64,000 nt of DNA from Polyangium fumosum (GTDB lineage: Bacteria > Myxococcota_A > Polyangia > Polyangiales > Polyangiaceae). The notes under the pieces are model-generated. The model was not told where the DNA came from and did no database searches. It saw only the letters and a list, made by a program, of their open reading frames with translations. Both the position numbers and the translations under genes were made by a program. The stretch covers positions 1 to 64,000 of the forward strand of contig NZ_SSMQ01000064.1 of NCBI RefSeq assembly GCF_005144585.1, given 5' to 3'. Shown one piece after another: positions 1 through 7,784 of this stretch. The stretch's first letter is position 1, and every line of letters starts with the position of its first letter.

Positions 1-150
1 GGTCCCGGTCTACGTACCCGAGGCACCGGTCTGCGCCACCCGAGCGGATGGGTCGACCCCTCGAGAAGCGAAAAAGTGTCACCCGAGGTCCCGGTCTGAA
101 GTGTCACCCAAGATTCCGGTTGCACAGGGTACTTACCCCACCACCCGACC

Positions 151-342
151 GCACGCCCCAGAGACACGTCCCCGTCCCTCCAAGGCACGGCCTCGTACCT
201 CCGGAGGCTCGACGGCACGCCCCAGAGACACGTCCCCGTTCCTCCCAGGCACGGCCTCGTACCTCCGGAGGGTCGACCGCACGCCCCAGAGACACGTCCC
301 CGTCCCTCCAAGGCACGGCCTCGTACCTCCGGAGGGTCGACG
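151..342. repeat. 64-bp tandem repeat, three copies
   Basis: Units begin at 151, 215 and 279, each opening with gcacgccccagagacacgt, so the spacing is exactly 64 bp twice. The units differ at only a few positions (for example tccctccaa versus tcctcccag). Because 64 is not a multiple of three, the reading frame rotates between units, which argues against coding. Function unknown. Confidence 0.85.
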
Positions 343-431
343 TCGTCTCTTCGGACACATGCCCCCGTCTCTCGCACCCACGTCCCCGTCGCCTTTGGGC
401 TCGGCCTCGAAGCTTGAAGACACGGCCTCCT

Positions 432-460
432 CGATGAACTGCGTATCGCGCAGTTCATCG
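432..460. repeat. 29-bp palindrome, isolated copy of a dispersed family
   Basis: Two 13-nt arms (CGATGAACTGCGT / GCGCAGTTCATCG, one mismatch) surround a 3-nt loop. The same palindrome recurs at 554, 35315, 35466 and 39118. At those sites it is joined to a row of GC-rich hairpins; this copy lacks that tail. Confidence 0.85.
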
Positions 461-553
461 AACCGACGCCAGCGAACCCCCCCATGGTCTTGCCACCGGC
501 CCGCGCGCCTGCCTCGGTTGGCAACGTCGCTGCCCGTCTTGACCGGGCCTGTT

Positions 554-659
554 CGATGAACTGCGCATCGCGCAGTTCATCGACCTCGGGTCCAGCCCCT
601 GGCTGGTCCGGGTGCAGGGGCGGATAGCCCCTGCTGGGGCCTGGGGCAAAGCCCCAGCG
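554..659 (+). repeat. Composite hairpin repeat element, copy 1
   Basis: The element starts with a perfect palindrome (554-582, 13-nt arms, loop ATC). Three further hairpins follow: CCAGC/GCTGG near 592-606, CAGGGGC/GCCCCTG near 615-633, and CTGGGGC/GCCCCAG ending near 658. The order palindrome then hairpins is repeated in the same orientation at 35466-35570 and in the opposite orientation at 35226-35343 and 39032-39146. It may act as a bidirectional terminator or be a mobile palindromic unit; both are inference. Confidence 0.8.
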
Positions 660-884
660 AAGCATGCGCGCGCGACGGAGCGATAGGAAGAATTCCCGGT
701 CGCCTGGGAGAAATTCCCTGCCAGGGCGTGGGCCCAGCGCGTGATGGGGGCCTCGTCTCGGGGTGGCACGCGTCCTGCTGTGTTTCTCGTCGCGGTCGCG
801 CTTCCTTCGGCCTTCGGCATTGCCGCTGCATGCCCCGCTCGAAGGACGTTTGGACGGACCCCACTTCGGAGTTGAACCAGCCTG

Positions 885-2240
885 ATGAAATCGTTTGTGA
901 CCCAATTGATTTCGGGCACATCGGCCCTTCCACGCGCGCGGCGGCGCACGCCCGTGCTGGCCGCGTTGCTGGCCATCATGCTCGCGGCCGGCGCGGCTGG
1001 CGCGGACGAGCGCCGCAGGATCGCGGGCGCCATCGGCGGCGCGGCGTCGTCCCCGGATGCCGCCGCGTTGCCCGCATTGGAAGCCTTTCCTTCCCTCGGG
1101 CGCGCCATGGCGCTCGCGCGTGAACGTGGCCCCGACGTCGTGCGTGCACGGGGAAGCGTGGGCGTCGCGCAGGCCTCGTATGCAGGCGCGCGGCTCTCGG
1201 CGCTCGACAACCCGTACCTGGAGGTCTTCGTGGACCGTGGCCTCCAGGGGGTGACGAAGGACGCGGCCGTGCAGGCGAACCTCTGGCTCCCGCTCGAAGT
1301 GTCCGGGCAGCGGGCCCGGAGGATCGACGAGGCGGATGCGCTCGTCGCCTGGCAAAAGACCCTGTTCGAGGTGACGCGGTTCTCCGCCGAGGGCGACGCT
1401 GTGCGGGCTTATGGGGCCGCGCTCGTGGCGGGGGCGCGGGTCCGCACGCTCGAAGGGATCGTGCGCGACGCCGGCGCGGAGGCGGAGGTGTATCGGCAGC
1501 GGCGCGAAGCCGGCGACGCGACGCTGCAGGAGGAGAAGCTCGCGAGCATGGAGCACGCGCGGTACCTGGTGATGTTGCAGGAGAGCCGCGCCGATCTCAC
1601 GCGCGCGCTCGTCGACCTCGCGCGCGCCACGGGGCGCATGTTCGAGCCGCCCGACAGCACGTCCGCCATGCCCCCCGTCCCGGGCGAGATGTACGGAGAA
1701 GCCGGCGCCGCGCGGCTCGCGGACACGTCGCCCCACGTCGCCGCCTCGACGCGCGAGGCGAGCTTTTACGCGCGGGCGGGGCAGCGCGCCGCGATCGAGG
1801 CCCACCCGCCTGTGAACCTGATCGTGACTGCGGGCCGCGGAGACCTGGGCGAGCCGCGCTTCGGTGGTGGCCTCTCGTGGACCTTCCCGGTCGCGCGGCG
1901 CAAGCAAGCCGAGGTGGCCCGCGCGGACGCCGAGCGGGCGCGCGCGCTCGCCGAGGCCGAGGTGAAGCGACGCCTCGTCGTGCAGGGCCTCTCGGGCCTC
2001 GAGCTCGAGCGCGCCGAGGTGCGCCGCGCCCGTGAGGTGATCGACACCGCCGCCCTGCCCGCGGCGCAAGCCTCCGCCGACGCGGCGATCGCCACGAAGG
2101 CCGCCGGCAAGGGGGAAATGCTCCTCGTGCTCACCACGCGCCGTGACCTCGAGCTTTTGCGATTGCGACGCCTGGAGCTCATCGCGCGTGAATGGTCGAT
2201 CCTCGGCGACATCGTCGCGTGGACGGGAGAATTGCCGTGA
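885..2240 (+). CDS. TolC-family outer-membrane efflux protein
   Basis: Outer-membrane channel component of a tripartite metal efflux pump. The 451-residue protein has an N-terminal signal (basic RARRR stretch, then a hydrophobic Ala/Leu core to about residue 42) and the long Ala/Glu/Arg-rich helices typical of TolC/CzcC proteins. It is the first gene of a three-gene operon. Its stop overlaps the GTG start of the adaptor gene by 4 bp (GTGA), which indicates translational coupling. The start was taken as the ATG before the signal sequence; there is no strong Shine-Dalgarno. Substrate is inferred from the pump gene downstream. Confidence 0.88.
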   Translation: MKSFVTQLISGTSALPRARRRTPVLAALLAIMLAAGAAGADERRRIAGAIGGAASSPDAAALPALEAFPSLGRAMALARERGPDVVRARGSVGVAQASYAGARLSALDNPYLEVFVDRGLQGVTKDAAVQANLWLPLEVSGQRARRIDEADALVAWQKTLFEVTRFSAEGDAVRAYGAALVAGARVRTLEGIVRDAGAEAEVYRQRREAGDATLQEEKLASMEHARYLVMLQESRADLTRALVDLARATGRMFEPPDSTSAMPPVPGEMYGEAGAARLADTSPHVAASTREASFYARAGQRAAIEAHPPVNLIVTAGRGDLGEPRFGGGLSWTFPVARRKQAEVARADAERARALAEAEVKRRLVVQGLSGLELERAEVRRAREVIDTAALPAAQASADAAIATKAAGKGEMLLVLTTRRDLELLRLRRLELIAREWSILGDIVAWTGELP

Positions 2241-3490
2241 CGAACGAGACGAACCCGATCGACGAGGCCTCGGAGATCCCGCTCCCCGCGGACGAGGGCC
2301 TCCCGGAGCGCGACACGCAATCCCCCCGAGCGTCCACGGAGCCGCCGAGGCCACGATGGGCGCGCTGGGGCATCGCCGCGGGCCTGTCCGCGCTTGCAAT
2401 CGCCGGCATGCTCGTGTGGCTGCGCGGAGGCGACGGTGAGGCCGATGTGCCCGTGACGAAGGCCGATGTCCCGCACGTCGAGGGCAAGGCCATCGTGTTC
2501 TCGAAGGCCTTTGGCGAACGCGCGGGCATCGAGACCGAGCCCGTGCGCCTCTCGCCGCTCGTGCCGCGGATCAAGGTCGTCGGCACCGTCGATTTCGACC
2601 CGGCGCACGTGGCCGCGGTGGGGACGCGGATCCCCGGGCTCGTCCGCTCGCTCGCGAAGGTCGAGGGCGAGCGCGTCAAGAAGGGGGACGTGCTCGCCGA
2701 CATCGAGAGCGCGGAGCTCGGCACGGCGCAGGCCAGCGTGGCCGTCGCCCATGCGCATCGCAAGGCCGCCTCGATCAACGAGAAACGCGAGCGTGAGCTC
2801 GCCGAGCGTGGTCTGTCGACGGCGCGCGAGCACGAGGTCGCGACCGCGACGCACGAGGAGCAACGTGCCGTCCTCGAAGCCGCGCGACAACGCGTGCACG
2901 CCATGAGCGGCTCCCCCGGCAGCCCGTTCGGCGTGTACATGCTGCGCGCGCCGCTCGAAGGGACCGTGGTCGAGCGGCACATCTTCGCGGGCCAATCCGT
3001 CGACGCCCACCTCGTCGCGTTCCGCGTCGCCAACCTCGACCATCTCTGGGTGGATCTCTCGGTGTTCGAGAGCAACGTCGACGCGATCCACAAGGACGAT
3101 CCGGTGGAGATCACGCGTGTGGGAGGCGAGCCGATCCCCGGCCGTGTCGCCCACGTCGGCGACGTCGTGGATCCCGTGACGCGCACGGCGGAGGTGCGGG
3201 TCGCGGTCTCGAACCAAGAACGAAAGCTCCGGCCGGGGCAATCCGTGACCGCGATCATCCAGGCCACCGGCCCTTCGCGCACGATGCTCACCGTGCCCAT
3301 CACGGCCGTCACGTACATCGACGGGCGGCCGACGGTGTTCCTCGCCGAGAGTCCCGATCGTGTCGTGCCGACGACGATCGAGCTCGGCCCGAACGACGGC
3401 ACGCACCAGGGCGTCACCGCGGGCCTCTCCGAGGGGCAGCTCGTGGTGAGCCGCGGCGTGTTTGCCCTGAAGAGCGAGCTTTACCGGTAA
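2237..3490 (+). CDS. RND efflux periplasmic adaptor (CusB/CzcB-like)
   Basis: Membrane-fusion protein linking the inner-membrane pump to the outer-membrane channel. The 417-residue product has a cytoplasmic acidic N-terminus and one membrane segment (WGIAAGLSALAIAGMLVWL, about 40-58). After that come a lipoyl/barrel-sandwich region with a helical hairpin (roughly 125-240) and beta-barrel domains. I chose GTG at 2237 because it overlaps the preceding stop as GTGA; an in-frame start at 2192 would overlap the upstream gene by nearly 50 bp. No His-rich metal-binding N-terminus is visible, so the metal cannot be named. Confidence 0.9.
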   Translation: MTNETNPIDEASEIPLPADEGLPERDTQSPRASTEPPRPRWARWGIAAGLSALAIAGMLVWLRGGDGEADVPVTKADVPHVEGKAIVFSKAFGERAGIETEPVRLSPLVPRIKVVGTVDFDPAHVAAVGTRIPGLVRSLAKVEGERVKKGDVLADIESAELGTAQASVAVAHAHRKAASINEKRERELAERGLSTAREHEVATATHEEQRAVLEAARQRVHAMSGSPGSPFGVYMLRAPLEGTVVERHIFAGQSVDAHLVAFRVANLDHLWVDLSVFESNVDAIHKDDPVEITRVGGEPIPGRVAHVGDVVDPVTRTAEVRVAVSNQERKLRPGQSVTAIIQATGPSRTMLTVPITAVTYIDGRPTVFLAESPDRVVPTTIELGPNDGTHQGVTAGLSEGQLVVSRGVFALKSELYR

Positions 3491-3494
3491 AACC

Positions 3495-6400
3495 ATGCTG
3501 TCACGTATCGTCCTTGCCTCGATTCGCCTGCGGGCATTGATGCTCGTCCTCTTCGCGTTGCTCCTCGGCGCGGGCGCCGTGGCCGTGCGCGCGCTCCCCA
3601 TCGACGCGATGCCGGACGTCTCGACGATCCAGGTCTCGGTGCTCACGAGCGCGTCGGGCCTCTCCGCCGTCGAGGTGGAGCGGACCGTGACCATTCCGGT
3701 CGAGAATGCGCTCAACGGTGTCCCCGGCGGCACCGAGCTGCGGAGCGTCTCGCGCGGCGGCCTTTCTGCCGTGACGGTGGTCTTCGCCGACGGCACGGAC
3801 GTGTGGTTCGCGCGCCAGCTCGTCCTGGAGCGCCTGCGCACCGTGGAGCGCGAGCTGCCGGCCTCGGCGGGCACGCCCGAGCTCGCCCCCGTCTCCTCGG
3901 GGCTCGGCGAGATCTTCCAGTTCGTCGTGCGCAGCTCGCAGCACTCGCCGATGCAGCTCCGGACGCTGCTCGACTGGGAGATCGTGCCCAAGCTCCGCGG
4001 CGTGCCCGGCGTGATCGAGGTCAACACGATGGGCGGGGAGCTCAAGCAGTTCCAGGTCGTCGTGGATCGGGCGCGCCTCAATGCCCAATCGATGAGCGTG
4101 CAGGATGTGATCGAGGCCCTCCGCACCGCCAATGTCAACGTGGGCGGGGGTTATGTCGAGCGGCGCGAGGAGTCGTTCACCGTGCGCGGGCAGGGCATGC
4201 TGCGCGACGAGCAAGACATCGCCAACGTGGTGCTGCGCGCGGACAGAGGCGGCGCGCCCGTGCTCGTCAAGCACGTCGCGGATGTGCAGATCGGCGCGGC
4301 GCTGCGTCATGGGGTCATCACCCACGGAGGCGAACGCGAGGCGGTGACGGGCATCGTGATGATGCTCCTCGGCGGCAACAGCCGCGAAGTGGTCGCCGCC
4401 GTCGGGGAGCGGGTGAAGGAAATCGAGGCGGAGCTACCGCCCGGCGCGTCGATCGAGGTCGTCTACGATCGCGCCGATTTCGTCGGCCGGACCATCAGCA
4501 CCGTGCTGAAGAACCTGGCCGAGGGGGTGATCGTCGTGACGATCGTGCTCGCGCTTTTCCTCGGCACGTTGCGCGGCGCGCTCGCGGTCGTCCTCGGGAT
4601 CCCCGCGGCCATGACGGTGGCGGTGCTCGGAATGCACGCTTTCGGCGTGACGGGTGATCTGATGTCCCTCGGCGCCATTGATTTCGGCTTCCTCGTGGAT
4701 GGGCCGATCGTGATGCTCGAAGCGGTCATCGCGGCCGTGGCGGGCCAAAAGCTCGCGGGGGACGCGCGGGCGCGGGCGTATGCCGAAGCCGCGCAGGGGG
4801 TGGCGCGACCGGTCGCCTTCGCCGTGGCCATCATCATGCTCGTTTACGTGCCGCTGCTTTTCCTCGAAGGCATCGAGGGGAAGATGTTCCGGCCGATGGC
4901 CCTGACCATGGCGTGCGCCCTCTTCGGCGCCCTCGTCTATTCGGTCCTCTTTTTCCCCGCGCTCCTCGTCACGCTGGTGCCGCCGGCCGAGGGCCATGGG
5001 CCGCGGTGGATGGAGTGGATCACGGCGCGGTACGAGCGGATCGTCGGACATGCCGTCGCGCTCCGATGGCCGCTGCTCGGCGCGTCGGCGGTGGCGTTCG
5101 TCGTGACGACCTTCTGGTTCGCCCGGGCCGGCGCGGAGTTCGTCCCCCGGATCTTCGAGGGCGATGCGGTGGTGACCATCCGTCGCGCGCCGAGCATCTC
5201 GCTCGACGAGGCGCGGCGGCTCGACCTCGTGACCGAGAAGGTGCTGCACGGCTTCCCCGAGGTCGTGAGCACGCTCGGCATGACCGGGCGCGCCGAGGTC
5301 GCCACCGATCCGGTGGGCAACGACAACACCGACATCCTCGTGCGGCTCCGCCCGACCGAGGAATGGAAGACGGCCCGCGATTTCGACGAGCTCTCCGAGG
5401 TCTTCAAGGAGGCAGTCGAGGCCCACGTGCCGGGGACGTTCGTCTCCGTCTCGCAGCCCATCGAGGACCGCACGAACGAGCTCATCAGCGGCTCGCGCGC
5501 GGACATCTCGATCAAGGTGGTCGGGAGCGACATCGAGGAGCTCGCCGCGCTCGGCGACCGGATCGGCGCGCGGGTGAAGGCGATCCAGGGCGCCGGCGAC
5601 GTGCGCGTCGAGCGCCTCCTCGGCCAGCCCGTGATCAGCGCTGTCGCGGATCGGGCGAGGATGGCGCGGTACGGCGTGCGGGTCGAGGACGCATTCACCG
5701 TGATCGCCGCGGCGCGCGAGGGCGTGCGCGTCGGCGACATCTACGAGGATCAGCGCAAGTTCGACCTGCGCGTGCTGAATCCTCCGTCCGAGCCTTCGGC
5801 GGCGGCGCTCGGCGAGCTGTTCGTCGAGACCTCGCGCGGTCTCCGCGTCCCGCTGCGGGAGGTGGTCACGCTCGCCGAGGGGGACGGACCAAGCTCGATC
5901 CGAAGGCAGGATCGCGAACGGACGGTGCGCGTCGACGTGAACCTGCGGGGACGCGACCTGGTCTCCTGGGTCGACGAAGCCAAGGTGGCTGTCGCGCGCG
6001 ACGTGCCGCTCCCGACGGGCTATCGCATTGCGTGGGGCGGGCAATTCGAGAATTTCGAGCGGGCGCAGAAGCGGCTCGCGCTGCTGGTGCCGGCCGTGGT
6101 GGTGCTCATCTTCGGCATGCTGCTCTGGATGTTCCAGAACGCGCGCCTCGCCCTGGCCGTCTTCATGATGGTGCCGCTCTCGCTCGTGGGCGGCATGCTG
6201 GGCCTGCTCGCGCGGGGTTTGCCCTTCAGCCTGTCCGCGGCGGTCGGGTTCATCGCGCTCGGCGGCGTGGCGGTGCTGAATGGGGTGGTGATCACCAGCG
6301 AGGTGCGCAGGCGTCTGTCTGCAGGCGAGGCGCTCGACGTGGCGGTCACGCGCGGCGCGACGGCGGTCGTGCGCGCGGTGCTCACGACGGCCGCGGTCGC

Positions 6401-6623
6401 GGCGCTCGGCTTCATGCCGATGGCGGTCGCAGAGAGCGCGGGCGCCGAGGTGCAGCGCCCGCTCGCCACGGTGGTGATTTTCGGGATGTTCTTCGGGACG
6501 ATCACGACGCTCGCCGTGCTCCCCGGCGTCCTCCGCGCCGCGCTCGCGGGCCAGCGCCTCGCCGCGCGCGCAGCGGAAGAGGGACAGGGCCGCGCGTATC
6601 CTCAAGAGGCCCTGGGATCGTGA
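3495..6623 (+). CDS. Heavy-metal efflux RND transporter (CzcA/CusA family)
   Basis: Proton-driven inner-membrane pump exporting heavy-metal cations through the adaptor and TolC-like partners. The 1042-residue length matches the HME-RND family. It has the duplicated layout of 12 membrane helices and two large periplasmic loops. The TM4 motif DFGFLVDGPIVMLEA keeps the three acidic residues of the CzcA proton relay (D396, D402, E409), although the usual DGAVV..EN is altered to DGPIV..EA. It starts 4 bp after the adaptor stop. Metal specificity (Co/Zn/Cd, Ni or Cu/Ag) is not decidable by eye. The gene ends facing a convergent lipoprotein gene 15 bp away. Confidence 0.93.
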   Translation: MLSRIVLASIRLRALMLVLFALLLGAGAVAVRALPIDAMPDVSTIQVSVLTSASGLSAVEVERTVTIPVENALNGVPGGTELRSVSRGGLSAVTVVFADGTDVWFARQLVLERLRTVERELPASAGTPELAPVSSGLGEIFQFVVRSSQHSPMQLRTLLDWEIVPKLRGVPGVIEVNTMGGELKQFQVVVDRARLNAQSMSVQDVIEALRTANVNVGGGYVERREESFTVRGQGMLRDEQDIANVVLRADRGGAPVLVKHVADVQIGAALRHGVITHGGEREAVTGIVMMLLGGNSREVVAAVGERVKEIEAELPPGASIEVVYDRADFVGRTISTVLKNLAEGVIVVTIVLALFLGTLRGALAVVLGIPAAMTVAVLGMHAFGVTGDLMSLGAIDFGFLVDGPIVMLEAVIAAVAGQKLAGDARARAYAEAAQGVARPVAFAVAIIMLVYVPLLFLEGIEGKMFRPMALTMACALFGALVYSVLFFPALLVTLVPPAEGHGPRWMEWITARYERIVGHAVALRWPLLGASAVAFVVTTFWFARAGAEFVPRIFEGDAVVTIRRAPSISLDEARRLDLVTEKVLHGFPEVVSTLGMTGRAEVATDPVGNDNTDILVRLRPTEEWKTARDFDELSEVFKEAVEAHVPGTFVSVSQPIEDRTNELISGSRADISIKVVGSDIEELAALGDRIGARVKAIQGAGDVRVERLLGQPVISAVADRARMARYGVRVEDAFTVIAAAREGVRVGDIYEDQRKFDLRVLNPPSEPSAAALGELFVETSRGLRVPLREVVTLAEGDGPSSIRRQDRERTVRVDVNLRGRDLVSWVDEAKVAVARDVPLPTGYRIAWGGQFENFERAQKRLALLVPAVVVLIFGMLLWMFQNARLALAVFMMVPLSLVGGMLGLLARGLPFSLSAAVGFIALGGVAVLNGVVITSEVRRRLSAGEALDVAVTRGATAVVRAVLTTAAVAALGFMPMAVAESAGAEVQRPLATVVIFGMFFGTITTLAVLPGVLRAALAGQRLAARAAEEGQGRAYPQEALGS

Positions 6624-6638
6624 GGAACGAGAGGGGCC

Positions 6639-6929
6639 TCAAAGGGGCGTGCAGCGGTCGTTCGCGCAGGCGTACCCGTCGAGGCAATCACGCCCGTCCT
6701 TGCAAGAGCGCTTGCAGAGGCCAGCGACGCACGTATTGCCCATCCCGCAGCTCGCATCGCTCACGCATTCGACACAGCGCCGTTCGAGGCAGTACTGGAA
6801 CGCCACGTTTTTGCCCTCGCAGTCGCCCTGGTTCGAGCACGGCACCGATTTCGGCTCGGGCACACAGGCGGCCCCTGCGACGATGATTCCAACGGAAACA
6901 ATGAACCAGCGTGTGAAGGAAGGTTTCAC
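6639..6929 (-). CDS. Small Cys-rich lipoprotein
   Basis: Secreted or surface lipoprotein of 96 residues, function unknown. The start is GTG at 6929 because a strong Shine-Dalgarno (GGAGGT) lies 7 nt upstream; a longer frame to 6971 lacks this. A hydrophobic signal (about 5-19) ends in a lipobox-like GAAC. The mature part is rich in paired cysteines (CSNQGDC, CLERRCVEC, CGMGNTCVAGLC, CKDGRDC), like the dickkopf/EB-like repeats common in myxobacterial lipoproteins. It is convergent with the RND operon and probably an independent unit. Confidence 0.75.
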   Translation of the reverse strand: MKPSFTRWFIVSVGIIVAGAACVPEPKSVPCSNQGDCEGKNVAFQYCLERRCVECVSDASCGMGNTCVAGLCKRSCKDGRDCLDGYACANDRCTPL

Positions 6930-7064
6930 GTAGAGCACCTCCAACCGCTCGTTCGAAAAAGCAGAGAGCATGCCACGGAGGGAGCGTGGGGATCCCGCAC
7001 GCGCGTGGGTGCCGCGGTGGGAATGTTTCCCGGCCAGACCGGAATGGCTCCGGCCCTGGACGCC

Positions 7065-7784
7065 TTACGCCCCCGCGTCGTCCGCGCTTCGATCCCGCAG
7101 CCGATACCCGACGCCCGGCTCCGTCACGAGCCATTTCGGCCGCGCCGGATTCGCCTCGATCTTCTTTCGCAGCTCGGCCATGTGCACGCGGACGTAATGC
7201 GGCTGGTTCGCATACGCCGGGCCCCAGACCTCTTTCAGGATGTGCTGGTGGGTCAGCACCTTCCCTGCGTTCTGCGCGAGCAGCACGAGGAGCTTGTATT
7301 CGATGGGCGTGAGGTGCACGTCCTGGCCGCCTTTTCGTACCTCCCGCCGCACGAGATCGATGCGCAGCTCGCCGATCTCGATCGTCTGCACCCCGCTCGA
7401 CGTCACGCCCGCGGCCGCGTGCCGGAGCGCGACCCGCATCCGCGCGAGCAGCTCGTTCACGCCGAAGGGTTTGGTCAGGTAATCGTCCGCCCCCGCGTCG
7501 AGTGCGGCCACTTTGTCGTCCTCGCGCCCCCGCGCCGAGATGACGATCACGGGCATCCGTCCCCATTCGCGGATCCGGCGCGTCAGATCGATTCCGTCGC
7601 CGTCCGGTAGACCGAGATCGAGGAGCAAAAGCTCCGGATTGTGCGTGCTCGCGAGCATGAGCGCCTCCGCGGAGGTGCCCGCTTCGAGCAGGCGATAGCC
7701 GTGCGACGTGAGCGTCGCGCGCATGAACCGGCGCATTTGAGGTTCGTCCTCGACGAGGAGGACGAGCGGGCGAAAGTCCGTCAT
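7065..7784 (-). CDS. kdpE: KdpE response regulator
   Basis: OmpR/PhoB-class transcription factor controlling the kdp operon. The 239-residue protein has a receiver domain with acidic pair E12/D13, phosphoacceptor D56 (LLLLDLGLPDGDG) and a conserved LTKPF lysine. A C-terminal winged-helix domain (about 130-230) contains LTPIEYKLL and VRVHMAELRKKIE. The ATG at 7784 overlaps the kdpD stop by 4 bp. It is the last gene of the kdp run. DNA-binding domains of this class bind direct repeats with about one helical turn of spacing, which fits the repeat at 16575-16594. Confidence 0.95.
   Translation of the reverse strand: MTDFRPLVLLVEDEPQMRRFMRATLTSHGYRLLEAGTSAEALMLASTHNPELLLLDLGLPDGDGIDLTRRIREWGRMPVIVISARGREDDKVAALDAGADDYLTKPFGVNELLARMRVALRHAAAGVTSSGVQTIEIGELRIDLVRREVRKGGQDVHLTPIEYKLLVLLAQNAGKVLTHQHILKEVWGPAYANQPHYVRVHMAELRKKIEANPARPKWLVTEPGVGYRLRDRSADDAGA

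Larger units (their letters stand above)
1..884. other. Gene-free, repeat-rich left flank
   Basis: I see no convincing gene here. The open frames shift between strands and are low-complexity Arg/Pro-rich translations of repeats. The stretch holds a 64-bp tandem repeat, a lone 29-bp palindrome and one composite hairpin element (listed separately). From about 660 to 884 there is unique sequence leading into the TolC-like gene; I could not pick out a promoter with confidence. Confidence 0.6.

Noticed and set aside
1766-6605. Long antisense frames opposite the RND efflux operon
   Set aside because: They mirror the strong plus-strand genes and have low-complexity composition without motifs.
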